Of a stretch of 64,000 nt of DNA, positions 45,087 to 55,150 are shown one piece after another. The stretch's first letter is position 1. Each line of letters begins with the position of its first letter. This DNA is from Schistocerca nitens (lineage: Eukaryota > Arthropoda > Insecta > Orthoptera > Acrididae), in assembly GCF_023898315.1 (NCBI RefSeq), contig NC_064617.1, positions 718,473,202-718,537,201 on the forward strand. The letters run 5' to 3'. A program made the translations under genes and the position numbers. A model generated the notes under the pieces. It saw only the letters and a program-made list of their open reading frames with translations, was not told where the DNA came from and made no database searches.

Positions 45087-46321
45087 TGTAACGTTCCCTG
45101 GCAACACTCACACTATTAATAAACTAAAATTTAATTGTACTATATACGCCGCTATGAAGCAATTTGTATATACTGTAATTATTTAACAAAAAATATTATT
45201 TAATTTTGTGTAAAGGACATTCGTTATTATTGTAATATTTTCTGTAGTAATATTCTCGATATATTTATGATTGTAATATTTCTATACTCATAATGTAATT
45301 GCGAAATGTGTCAATATCTGCGATAACAAAAATGTAAAATTCAGCCACAGAGGAAAATAATGTTGTAAGATTACAAAGAGATGTTAATGGTCATCAGTAG
45401 TATAAAAAGGACCACGTAGTGTGTATTCTTTGTCGTCTTCCTAGAGAGCTTAAAGTGAGAGGAACCTGTGACGTAGCATTTTATGAATGGGTAGACTTCT
45501 TTTGTCTGTATCTAGATTTAGCCGCCATTAGAGGAGAAATTACAAACTAATGTAAGTCGAATTATTGTTGTGGTCTAAATACATTATAATTTATCAAAAG
45601 TGTGTATTACTAATGTAAATTAGCTTGCCCATGTCATCTATAATATTTCTTTAAAGAATGTTCAGCATTTTTAGCGGTGTTTCTGGGCTGTGCCGCGACC
45701 GAACGATTTGCAGCGGCGGCACGTTAAAAAAATTGTTCCGCTAAGAAAAATTAACCAAACCCGTAAATCGGGAGCAGATAAAAATTAGCAGTGAATTAAG
45801 AAAATGTTTTTCTTTTACAGCGATCCTGAGACTGACTGAATTTATTACTAGTTTCACATTTGTGCATTCATAGGCGGATAGTTAACGTTGAAATTTAACA
45901 ATTTGTTGGTTCATTCAAATAACTTAAATGTATAGTGAAGTGTGTTTTATCAATTATAATTAAACGTCGGCTTGGCAATATTTAACCATTTTCTGCTAAT
46001 AGAGACAGTCTTGTGTTCCATAACTAACGCCGGGAAAGAATTCAGTAAATATTTTTAAAAAAAACCACTGCATTTAGAAAATGTGTGCCAAGGCCGAATT
46101 ATGTAAAGGATTTAATTCTCAACTAAATATTCTTAATCAGTTAATATGAATTCACGTAATTTTAAATGTACTTAATACTGTGTAAATGATTTTTATTACC
46201 ACACGTAAATAAGAGGTTCTACAACAAAGTTCGTACTGACTGAAAGAAAGAAGGAAACAATAACAAAAAAAATCTAAAAAAGGTAACTATTTATTTTTTT
46301 TAATTTTTTTATTTCATTAAA
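45087..46321 (+). repeat. 5' LTR of the Gypsy-like retrotransposon (unit B)
   Basis: Copy of 31394-32627 with several substitutions. TATA box at 45401. This LTR pairs with the 3' LTR fragment at 52003-52348: together they share the GATC target-site duplication and mark the original element. Confidence 0.8.
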
Positions 46322-46322
46322 T

Positions 46323-46340
46323 TGGCGCCCAACATGGGGC
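46323..46340 (+). promoter_or_regulatory. Primer-binding site for tRNA-Lys (unit B, one mismatch)
   Basis: TGGCGCCCAACATGGGGC, with A where unit A has G at the twelfth base. Unit A keeps the perfect match to tRNA-Lys, so the change is in unit B. Confidence 0.85.
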
Positions 46341-46846
46341 CCAAATATGCAGTGGCCACAAAATACCCATGAGATAACTGGGGAATTATTGTAGTCGAAC
46401 TTTGTTGGAGAACAATTAATAATTTTTTCATGTATTGTATGTATTGCCTAACCAATATTGTGTGGTAATACCTGTATATGATTTTTTTGCATGAGAACAC
46501 TATATACCCAGAGGCAAGCTGAAGAAGAGAGCTCATTATATCGAAAAATTAATTACCTACCACAATACCAGGGGCAGCTGCACCCAAGATATATCACCAA
46601 AAGGTAAAGCTACAGAGTAGTTGTCCTGTGGGTAGTAAAGTAGCCTCAGTGCAGTGTTCTCGGATCATTAGTGGTGTGCTTGTTGTTAGTGTTCTTTTTT
46701 TTTAAAAAAATAACAGGACATTTGAGTAGTTAGTCATCGTAGTATATAATAAGTGCGTTTCAACAAATGACCATTTCTTGTGTGATTATGTCAGTGAAAC
46801 CTGAGTGTTAGGATATTTAGTTCAGATTTTGTTTCTTTTGTTGACT

Positions 46847-48670
46847 ATGGTTAGATTGCGTAGTCAGAAAGATATAAACATGGCTAATGAACAACAGTTA
46901 GCAAGCAGTGATACCGAGTTAGAAAGTGGGGCACAAAATAATGTTAGTGGCGTAGTTCAGGCAGTACAATGTGAGAATCTGGGGGCAGAAGGGCAAGAAA
47001 TGTTGCCACTGCCAGCCAGTGATTCAGTTGATAGTAGAAATACTGTGCCACCCACAAGCACTAGACACGGACCAGAGAGTGGTGAGGTGTCAGAAGTGCA
47101 ATCATTAAGGGTTATGTTCGAGCGCATGCTCAATTTCCAAACTGAATTTGCACGTATGCAAGCAGAACGCGATAGAGAACGTGATGCTAAACAAGCAGAG
47201 CGTGATCGACGCCTGCATGAGAGAGACTTGCATTTAACGCAATCTTTGGAAGCTATGCAAAGTGAGATTGTTAGTTTGAGACAAAACTATGAAACCATAC
47301 CAAAAGCGGTGCAAGAACTGAGCGAAAGAGTAGATAGTATCCAAGTGGCTAACGCCAGTATCGTAGATGAAATTAGTGTACTGGCTAACAGGACGGAACA
47401 ATTAGAAATTGACACAAGTCAAGTAATTGATCAGAAAATGTCCGAACAAGTGCACAATATTGAAAACCAATTTATAAAAAAAAATAGACGAGGAGGTGCA
47501 CGCCGCGATTGAAGCCAAAGACGTGGGCTCCAATGCGGAAGTGCAGGACCTAAAAAAGGCAGTGCACACTGACATTCCGCTGTGGCAGTCTTGCGGATCT
47601 GGAAAGCAGCTTGCTGCACGGCGACGCACAGGCGTGTGCCACGCCAGCCAGGTCCAACAATGATAGGCATATAAGTACAGCAGTGAAAAATTGCGACTGC
47701 GAGACAGAACAGGCAACCAATGTTAGCGAAACAAACAAATGTCACTCCAAAATAGTGATTGAAGAAAGCCTGATTAGAAACCGACAGTTTCAGATATTTA
47801 CAACGGAGAAGAAATCTGTTCACCCTGTAGTGTTTATCAAGGGATTTAGAAACATTTTGCCTAGCGTTTGGAGTCATACACAGAAAATACAGTTCGTTAT
47901 GTCTTACATACAAGGAGATGCTGCATTATGGGCAACCGAAGCAGCTGACAGTTGCGACACATATGAGCGTTTTGAAAAGGCATTCTTGGCCAAATATTGG
48001 TCAACATGTATTCAGGAGAGATTACGAAAAGAGGTATGTAATCCAGAGCCGTATTCTCCACGATTAGGCAATTTGCGAAAATATTTTGAGAAGTACATTA
48101 ATAAGACCCGTTACTGGGACGAGCAGATTTCATCCCGGGATTTGATCAGACTTTTGAAATCACACTTGCCGATACACGTAAAGGAAAAACTTATACACGT
48201 ACCGGAGAACGACATGGAACATTTCTTGTCTGTTCCGGGCTCAATTGACCTGATTCAGGAGGATGTTAAGGCAGCCTCTGAACAGGCTAGAAGTAACGGA
48301 AACGGTTACAAATAATGGAAACGGCGGAGGTAACAATAGGAGACAAGATTATGTACAAAACGGGAATAGAGGTAGGAGACCGGAACGGCAATAGTCCGCC
48401 GGTGAATAATGACCGGAAAAGGAGGTCAGAGGACCGATATGAAACAGGCCCACCAAGCAATAGGAGATGGAAAAATGCCAGGGGGCCGTGGAACACTAAT
48501 ACCTATAACGATGCAAACGAACTTGGCCACAGAACCAGAGGCCCAGTCCGGACCGGCAAAACAGTGAAAGATATGACAATAACCGACCGTCACCACAAAA
48601 TGCGCCAATTGCGCAACCGTGGCGGCCGACGCAACACAACTTACACATAGTGGAGGTCAGCAACACAGAG
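46847..48670 (+). pseudogene. gag: gag region of the Gypsy-like retrotransposon (unit B)
   Basis: Copy of 33152-34975 with identical frame breaks. A few residue changes occur in the N-terminal frame (MANEQQ here, MDNKQQ in unit A; DAKQ versus DVKQ; NRTEQ versus NRMEQ). The capsid-like frame 47611-48315 is identical at protein level. Confidence 0.85.
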
Positions 48671-48819
48671 CAGCCACACCCATCCACCAGTAATAATCCA
48701 ACAAACTAGATTCAGCCGAGATACGCTCTCCATCGTCGGCTGAGGTTTGGAGTGAGAGCAGCCCGACACAGAACAAAACATCGGGAATCTGTATCCTCAG
48801 GTATAATGACGGGGTACAG

Positions 48820-49670
48820 ATGGGACATGAATTAATAACTGAACCACCCACGTGCATAAAGGAGCACAAAGACAAAGTACAAGCGATAATAGAGATCAAA
48901 ATTAACAATATTGATGTGCAAGCAATCGTGGATACAGGTGCTACTGTCAGTGTCATGAGTATGGACTTATTCAGAGTACTGGGGAAAGAAAAACGTATGC
49001 TGACTTTTCCTGTGAACAATTGCAGAGTCACTGGAGCCATCAGTGCACAGCGACAAATAATTAAACTCCAAGTGCGGGTAGAGATGTATATAGGGGGAGA
49101 AGCCATAGCGTGCTCATTCCTGGTAGTAGCCTGCATTTTGGGGGTAGATTTTTTGAGAGAAAGGGACGCAGTAATCGACCTTTCTCGGGGAAAATTAAGT
49201 TTGATGAACGCGGGTAGGAGGATAGAATTGTCCATGCTCAGATCTGAAGAGGTACCTGTGCCTAATTGTAATGCTATTAACATAAAATGTAGGAATCAGT
49301 GGATACTACATTTAGGCAATCATTCTCTAGGACAAAATCTCTATTACCCAGACGTACAAAGTGATCAATTAAAAGCAAATGTGGACGCACTTGTGAACAA
49401 AGTATCACAGTCCGAAAATTTGAACTCAATGCAACAGCAGGATTTGGTACAGTTATTATCTAACTACGCAGATGTATTTTCAGAACGACCAGGAATTGTT
49501 AAGGGGTATCAATACATTATCGAGGTGAAGCCTCACAAAACCTACTGTCGAGCCTCATACTCCATTCCTTAGTCCAAGAAGGAAATAGTAGCTATCTCTT
49601 AGCAGATCCCCAATCACGGAGAGTACGGGGACTGTATCCGCGTAAGGATGTAAAAATATTCCTACAGTAA
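48820..49670 (+). pseudogene. pol: Protease with truncated pol (unit B)
   Basis: Copy of 35125-35976. The frame stops at 49572 right after RASYSIP, because TAG follows where family members continue into the RT fingers. The Pol C-terminal remnant (ending FLQ, stop at 49668-49670) is therefore out of frame here. The protease motifs DTGATVS and ILGVD are intact. The deletion of RT, RNase H and integrase is shared with unit A. Confidence 0.85.
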
Positions 49671-50024
49671 ATGACTAATAGTCCTATGTGTCACGTGTAA
49701 AAAAAAAAAAAAAAGACACCATTCATTTGAAAATGAATGAACATTAATGATGTGTGATCTGTAGAGATAATGTACTAGTGTAGCAGTATTTAGTTATAAG
49801 AATATGATTGACTTTCTCTTTTGTTTATAAATATTTGTGTTATGTCTTCTTTTAATTAGTGTTAGCTTAAACATGTTCTAAATGTCTGCACAGATAACCT
49901 GATTAGTGCAATTATTTATAGTGTTAAATTGTGACAGAGATCAGTCAGGAGGAACATTTTAGTAGTGATTAGTTTGTGTACTGCATAATATTCTATGTGT
50001 GTCAAACTTGAAATATTTCTTGGT
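49671..50024. other. Non-coding part of the LTR element after pol (unit B)
   Basis: Copy of 35977-36328 including the 20-base palindrome; no gene. Confidence 0.5.
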
Positions 50025-50036
50025 ACAATCTTTTCT

Positions 50037-50749
50037 TATAAGATGAACATCAACATCAACATCAACATCAACAAAAGCAAAACGAGGATAATGGAATGTA
50101 GTCAGATTAAATCGGGTGATGCTGAGGGGATTAGATTAGGAAATGAGACACTTAAAGTAGTAAAGGAGTTTTGCTATTTAGGGAGTAAAATAACTGATGA
50201 TGGTCGAAGTAGAGAGGATATAAAATGTAGACTGGCAATGGCAAGGAAATCGTTTCTGAAGAAGAGAAATTTGTTAACATCGAGTATAGATTTAAGTGTC
50301 AGGAAGTCGTTTCTGAAGGTATTTGTATGGAGTGTAGCCATGTATGGAAGTGAAACATGGACGATAAACAGTTTGGACAAGAAGAGAATAGAAGCTTTCG
50401 AAATGTGGTGCTACAGAAGAATGCTGAAGATAAGGTGGGTAGATCACGTAACTAATGAGGAGGTATTGAATAGGATTGGGGAGAAGAGAAGTTTGTGGCA
50501 CAACTTGACTAGAAGAAGGGATCGGTTGGTAGGACATGTTTTGAGGCATCAAGGGATCACAAATTTAGCATTGGAGGGCAGCGTGGAGGGTAAAAATCGT
50601 AGAGGGAGACCAAGAGATCAATACACTAAGCAGATTCAGAAGGATGTAGGTTGCAGTAGGTACTGGGAGATGAAGAAGCTTGCACAGGATAGAGTAGCAT
50701 GGAGAGCTGCATCAAACCAGTCTCAGGACTGAAGACCACAACAACAACA
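50037..50749 (+). mobile_element. Recent RTE-like LINE 3' fragment with 12-bp target-site duplication
   Basis: Present only in unit B. Duplications ACAATCTTTTCT lie at 50025-50036 and 50750-50761. The frame 49995-50732 is open and encodes the same C-terminal 230 residues as the 18-kb RTE copy, nearly identical (INSLDKKR versus ITSLDKKR). It ends with the stop and (CAA)n. The 5' truncation point is TATAAGATGAAC, followed by five ATCAAC units where the 18-kb copy has one, so the microsatellite expanded. Catalytic RT motifs are absent; it is a dead-on-arrival insertion. Confidence 0.95.
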
Positions 50750-50757
50750 ACAATCTT

Positions 50758-50760
<3 letters not shown>

Positions 50761-50811
<51 letters not shown>
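50761..50811. repeat. (TA)n microsatellite (unit B)
   Basis: About 25 TA units next to the RTE insertion, ending TATAGCTGTCAG. Confidence 0.95.
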
Positions 50812-50813
<2 letters not shown>

Positions 50814-50830
50814 CTGTCAGATTGACGGAT

Positions 50831-52002
50831 TCGAACCCAGAATAATATCAATAATATGAGACCCTGAGAACTTTATTTTCAAACCAGTGTTATCAAAGAG
50901 AATAATGCACCCAGTAGTGACCCGAGGGCACCATGGGAGGCAAACTTATTGCAAATTTAAGTAGCGCAAGGTTACGCACAAAGAAGCTTCAATTGAAGCA
51001 TGTGCAGATCCAATCAGTGAAAAGGAGCTAGCCTGATACAGTCCAAGTCAATTTTAGCCTACAGAGACTACACTGTAGTTACGTAGGACCTTGCAAGTAA
51101 AGTGAGACATAATTTCAAAGGAGTTATTGAACAATATGCCTGAATCCGGCTGGAATGCACAAATAAAATCTACTCGAACATAAATATAGATGATTTTTGG
51201 GCAAACTAATACGAAATTTTAATATTTGTTACCATGTACGCAAATATCACACACCTTGGTAAAGAGCGAGCAAAGAAGTTACGAATGTGCTGTTACAAAA
51301 ATTGCACAACGAACATTGTAAATGAAAAAAACTTAAACAAAAGTGCAGTATTGTGTGGCAGAGACAGACAGTGACTGTTAAACCTGCAGCAATACGTCAC
51401 GAGGTTGTTTTGAACAAGCAATAAGAAACTGTATCATCGCCGTGTGTGCAAGTGGACAAGGAACTAGCACGACACGAACAGTGAGCCGATAACAGACGGT
51501 GGACCAAGTTAGTGTCAAACTATAACTCTTTGTGTGTCAAGGGACGCTAGGAAAGCGCATTGACTACAGAGATACATTTTGTCCTAAGGTGAAAACTTGC
51601 GTGTGACTAATGACAAGTAATGACATGGTGAAAAAATATTGTATGCCCATAAAACGTGTTACTGTGACAACGAAACATTGTGCAAACCAGACTAGTGAAG
51701 GCCTAATGAATAATAACTGCCAATAACTGTGTGCGTTTTTTCCCACAGAAGTTAAAATGCCCATAAGGATAGTACACTGTTTGTGAACTTGTTGCATGTT
51801 TGCTGGAGCACTGCAAGATGATGTCACACGGGCGAGCTGATATACAACGCGCAACCGGCTACCTCAGCCATGCAGCGGCCGCAGCAGCCCGTAGCAGACC
51901 AGACAGCCACACGCCTCTCCGCGCCGTAGCTGTTAACACCGGGGGCGGTGACCTACACGGAGCCGACGCGCCGCGCCGAGCGCCGCTCAACAATCACACA
52001 GC
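50831..52002. other. Unassigned segment between the pol remnant and the 3' LTR end
   Basis: Single-copy in the window and part of the LTR element by position, but no coding frame is seen until the GC-rich 51800-52000 part (SHAAAAAARSRPDSHTP-type composition, no domain). It does not resemble the first 900 bases of the 5' LTR, although the 3' LTR should begin here. Either the 3' LTR is truncated or its U3 is of another type. Confidence 0.5.
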
Positions 52003-52348
52003 TTTTCTGCTAATAGAGACAGTCTTGTGTTCCATAGCTAACGCCGGGAAAGAATTCAGTAAATATTTACAAAAAAAAAAAAAAACCACTGCATTTAGAA
52101 AATGTGTGCCAAGGCCTAATTATGTAAAGGATTTAATTCTCAACTAAATATTCTTAATCAGTTAATATGAATTCACGTAATTTTAAATGTACTTAATTCT
52201 GTGTAAATGAATTTTTATTACCACACGTAAATAAGAGGTTCTACAACAAAGTTCGTACGTACAGAAAGAAAGAAAGGCAAATTAACTAAAAACAATTTAA
52301 AAAAAAGGTAACTATTTATTCTTTTTATTTTTTTTAAATTTCATTAAA
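52003..52348 (+). repeat. 3' LTR, right-hand part only
   Basis: From TTTTCTGCTAATAGAGACAG to TTTCATTAAA it matches the last 330 or so bases of the 5' LTR (32297-32627) closely, with A-run length changes near 52070. GATC follows at 52349-52352, matching the GATC before the 5' LTR. No match to the 5' LTR is seen left of 52003. Confidence 0.85.
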
Positions 52349-52480
52349 GATCGGTTGATATGACACTTTCTGAGGCATCAATGAATCATTAATCTAGTAT
52401 TCGAGCGAAATGTGGGGATTGAAAACTTTAGAGAGAGACCAGTATATGAGTACATAAGCAGATTTGAACATGAATAAAAA
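52349..52480 (+). pseudogene. Tail of the host RTE after the LTR element
   Basis: GATCGGTTGATATGACACTT then CTGAGGCATCAATGAATCA corresponds to GATCGGTTGGTAGGACATGT then TGAGGCATCAAGGGATCA in the open RTE copies. It then continues more loosely to the GAGAGACCAGTATATGAGTA segment (the RPRDQYTK region). It proves that the element starting near 45087 was inserted into one RTE copy. Confidence 0.88.
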
Positions 52481-53229
52481 ATAATTGTGTTAAGATATGA
52501 AAGTTCGCTTAAATGCCACAAACCTTTCCCAGATGTATGTTTCACTGAGCAATGTACCAGTTGGCGCCACATGCAGTGGCTGAGCAGCACAAAGTCGAAT
52601 GGGTGGAGTGGTGCTGATTTATGTTAGAATACGTGCAAAGTAAAGAACTCAGACTTTAGAAAATCATGTAGGATATAGGGTTTATAGCATATTCCCTAGC
52701 GTGTTTTAGCGGTGTACAGTACGAGGAGTTTGATTACCCCAACTATCGGTTTACGCCTCGTAGTCAACTTGAAAAAAGTATGCTGAGGAAGACAATAATA
52801 AACGTCGGCATGGCACAAAAAGCGGTTTTTTCACCGCTTTTCTTTTACACTAGTTCCTAACAGAGAAGGTGATATTCCTTACACCATAAATTCAAACTTC
52901 TATTAATTAAGCTCGCTTTTCTTATATTCACGCTAAAAAATTGTCTAACAAATGCTCTTCGAGCAGTTAGAGTCAGGGGTGTAGCCGACAGTTCTCTGGA
53001 ATAAGATTTTTGTGTCACCTATAAAATTTATTTCTTCTGGCATGGATATCCAAACTCGTCAACTCAGATGTATAAAAGTGGCAGTTTTAGACGCTTGCCC
53101 CTCTCCCCCTTACGGACGCTCATGAAAGGGATTGTTAACGCGGGACGTCAGCTGATTCCTGCTTCTCAAAATATCTGTTGTTTTTCCGCCACGACGCTCA
53201 AGGTCATAGTGGTGAGAACATGAACCGAC
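52481..53229. other. Unassigned sequence with a small hairpin
   Basis: No gene recognised. AAAAGCGGTTTTTTCACCGCTTTT at about 52817-52840 is a short perfect-arm hairpin of no known role. Confidence 0.45.
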
Positions 53230-53242
53230 TTTTTGCGAGCAG

Positions 53243-53412
53243 CGTGACCACTACGGTCGCAGGTTCGAATCCTGCCTCGGGCATGGATGTGTGTGATGTC
53301 CTTAGGTTAGTTAGGTTTAAGTAGTTCTAAGTTCTAGGGGACTGATGACCTCCGATGTTAAGTCCCATAGTGCTCAGAGCCATTTGAACCTTTTTTTTTT
53401 TTTTTTTTTTTT
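53243..53412 (+). mobile_element. 5'-truncated SINE with poly-T tail and 13-bp target-site duplication
   Basis: Starts CGTGACCACTACGGTCGCAG inside the head, contains the B box GGTTCGAATCC and normal body, ends GCCATTTGAACC, then a run of about 20 T. Duplications TTTTTGCGAGCAG lie at 53230-53242 and 53408-53420. Confidence 0.92.
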
Positions 53413-53713
53413 GCGAGCAGAATAAGAGCGAGATACATCGTCCGACCTATTTCCTCTTCTGACGCTCTGCAACTTATCTTTACTTAAAGTCAAAGAAAAA
53501 ATCCGAAACTTGAGTTTTTATTTGTTTGAGGAGACTGCGTAAATTTATGATAGAAGTGAAGCCACTGTTTATAAAATCTTTATGATTAAACTTAAGCATA
53601 GTTACAAATGTAACTGTAACTATAACTGTCAAACGAAAACTGTTTTTATGTTGCGAATAATACTGTAAAGAAAATGATTTGTAAGAGAATTTCTTTCTGT
53701 GTAGGACCTACCC
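53413..53713. other. Unassigned AT-rich sequence
   Basis: Contains the right target-site duplication of the preceding SINE, then nothing recognised. Confidence 0.4.
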
Positions 53714-53784
53714 GCGGTGTAGAGTTAGCGTCTGTGATTAACAATCAAAACGTGCTCACTCAAGGGTTCGAACCCCGTCACCGC
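53714..53784 (+). other. tRNA-like segment heading an RTE leader
   Basis: GCGGTG at 53714-53719 pairs with CACCGC at 53779-53784 as an acceptor-like stem. GGGTTCGAACCCC (53764-53776) forms a perfect T-arm and B box. The middle (TCTGTGATTAACAATCAAAAC) does not give a clean anticodon arm. It is followed within about 30 bases by the RTE leader, as at 23076-23153 on the other strand. A relic or SINE-like promoter rather than a tRNA gene. Confidence 0.7.
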
Positions 53785-53811
53785 ATCAATTTCGAATAAA
53801 AATCATCAGTA

Positions 53812-54060
53812 TTGGCGGCCGAAGACTTCCGGCATAAGAAGTCAGCCTCATTCTGCCAACGCCTTGTCAAAGAGGGTGGAGGAGCGGACAGAGGTTCAGG
53901 GCACTCTCTTGTCCTTGCCCCTAAAGTCAGAAGAATCAGCAGTGATCAACGGCATGAGGATGCAAGAGGCAATGGAAACCGCTGCATTAAAAACACATAA
54001 TGTGTGTGTCCACAGGGCACGTGGCCTGTAGTGGCGGGCCGCGTCAAACCAGACGACTGA
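53812..54060 (+). mobile_element. RTE-like LINE 5' leader fragment
   Basis: TGGCGGCCGAAGACTTCCGG, CATAAGAAGTCAGCC, CTTGTCAAAGAGGGTGGAGG, TTCAGGGCACTCTC, then ATGAGGATGCAAGAGGCAATG and CACAGGGCACGTGGCCTGTA. Each block has a counterpart on the minus strand at 22790-23060. No ORF follows; the copy stops at about 54060. The 62-residue frame here is not a gene. Confidence 0.8.
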
Positions 54061-54298
54061 TGACTCAAAAAAAGATATATTAGTACATTAAAGATGGCCT
54101 TGCCCAGAATGAATCTACCGATTTGTTAATCTCTGAAACAAGTGACTAATTCAAAGAAAGATGACTATATTGAAAAGAATAGCTTTCGAATGTTGACAGA
54201 GTGGAAGTGTTTTGTATCGAAATAAAGAATAATGAAATGTGAAATGTGTGAAAAATTCCGATGTGACTGAGTTTATTCAAAGAATAGAAAAATTAATT
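54061..54298. other. Unassigned AT-rich sequence
   Basis: Nothing recognised; provides the left flank of the next SINE. Confidence 0.4.
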
Positions 54299-54507
54299 AA
54301 CAATTTTAATAACAATTTTGTGGTAAGTTCCTATGGGACCAAACTGCTAAGGTCATCGGTCTCTAGGCTTACACACTACTTAATCCAACTTACGCGAAGA
54401 ACAACACTCACACCAATGCCCGAAGGAGGACTCGAACCTCAGATAGGGGGGGCGGGGGGGGGGGTCCGTGGCAATACGCCTAAGACCGCTCGGCCACCCC
54501 GCGCGGC
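54299..54507 (-). mobile_element. SINE of a related but distinct family
   Basis: The minus strand reads GCCGCGCGGGGTGGCCGAGC, CTTAGGCGTATTGCCACGG, a G/C run, B box GGTTCGAGTCC, CTTCGGGCA, then TGTGAGTGTTGTTCTTCG, GATTAAGTAGTGTGTAAGCC, AGACCGATGACCTTAGCAG, TTTGGTCCCATAGGAAC. The head is Leu/Ser-like. The middle keeps the GACTGATGACC/AAGTAGT core of the main family, but the 3' end differs. Flanks AAAAATTAATT (about 54287-54297 and 54510-54520) are probable duplications. Confidence 0.8.
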
Positions 54508-54890
54508 GAAAAAATTAATTCATAGCTACATTAATCGAGATGGGCAGAGCACAGAAAGTTTGAAAAAATTAGCGGCGATAAGCGGTGAGCATATTTGCAA
54601 TATTCGGCAGTATACGTTCGCAAATCCGCTGGGCCACTGCATTTCTTTAATCAATACTCTTGCAACTCTCGGTAACAGAAACGGCGTCTGCGAAGTATGC
54701 AGAAGTGTAGGTTTATAGTGAATGAGTGTACAACTAAGCACTAATTCCTCTCTCCTACTGATGATAAATATTTCTGTCATATTGTGTAATTTCAGAACAG
54801 TGGATTGTGATGTTCGCTAGCCGCGGAGATAGTTACGAGGTTCTGCTGAAAAGCAATGGCTCCCAATTTTTTTACGTGAAAACTCTTAAA
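54508..54890. other. Unassigned sequence
   Basis: No gene recognised. Confidence 0.4.
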
Positions 54891-54892
54891 GA

Positions 54893-55150
54893 TTTGTAAA
54901 TAAAACAAACTTTATTAACTTTCTGCATGATTATTCTTCATACATATTCTACATATTTATTTCTCAACATAGTTATCCTGGCGACGAACACATTTCTGCT
55001 AACGAGAGACTATTTGTTGATACCATGACCGTAGAATGCATGACTTTGTTAACGGAGCCACATCCTCACCTGTGTTTGCACCGCTTCATCACTATCAAAG
55101 TGAAGTCATCGAAGGTGTCCTTCAAATTCTGGAAACACTCCAAGTTCTGT
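54893..55150 (-). pseudogene. Mariner-like transposase C-terminal remnant
   Basis: The minus strand reads, with stops, HFDSDEAVQTQVRMWLR, then RNVFVARITMLRNKYVE and ending near LRVFT-x-KNWEPLL. Size and order fit the end of a mariner transposase and its 3' inverted-repeat area. The catalytic region is absent. Confidence 0.6.

Larger units (their letters stand above)
36421..50830 (+). repeat. Large tandem duplication, unit B (14.4 kb)
   Basis: Second copy of 22726-36420. It is about 715 bases longer because it carries an RTE 3' fragment (50037-50749) with its target-site duplication. It ends at about 50830 (CAGATTGACGGAT), where sequence not present in unit A continues. Everything else, including all lesions in the contained elements, is shared. 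Confidence 0.95.

Noticed and set aside
52817..52840. Rho-independent terminator (hairpin followed by T)
   Set aside because: The window is eukaryotic and no transcription unit ends here; a chance hairpin or a transposon part is more likely.
53714..53784. Functional tRNA gene
   Set aside because: Acceptor-like and T arms pair, but the anticodon arm is poor, and the segment is tied to the RTE leader here and at 23076.
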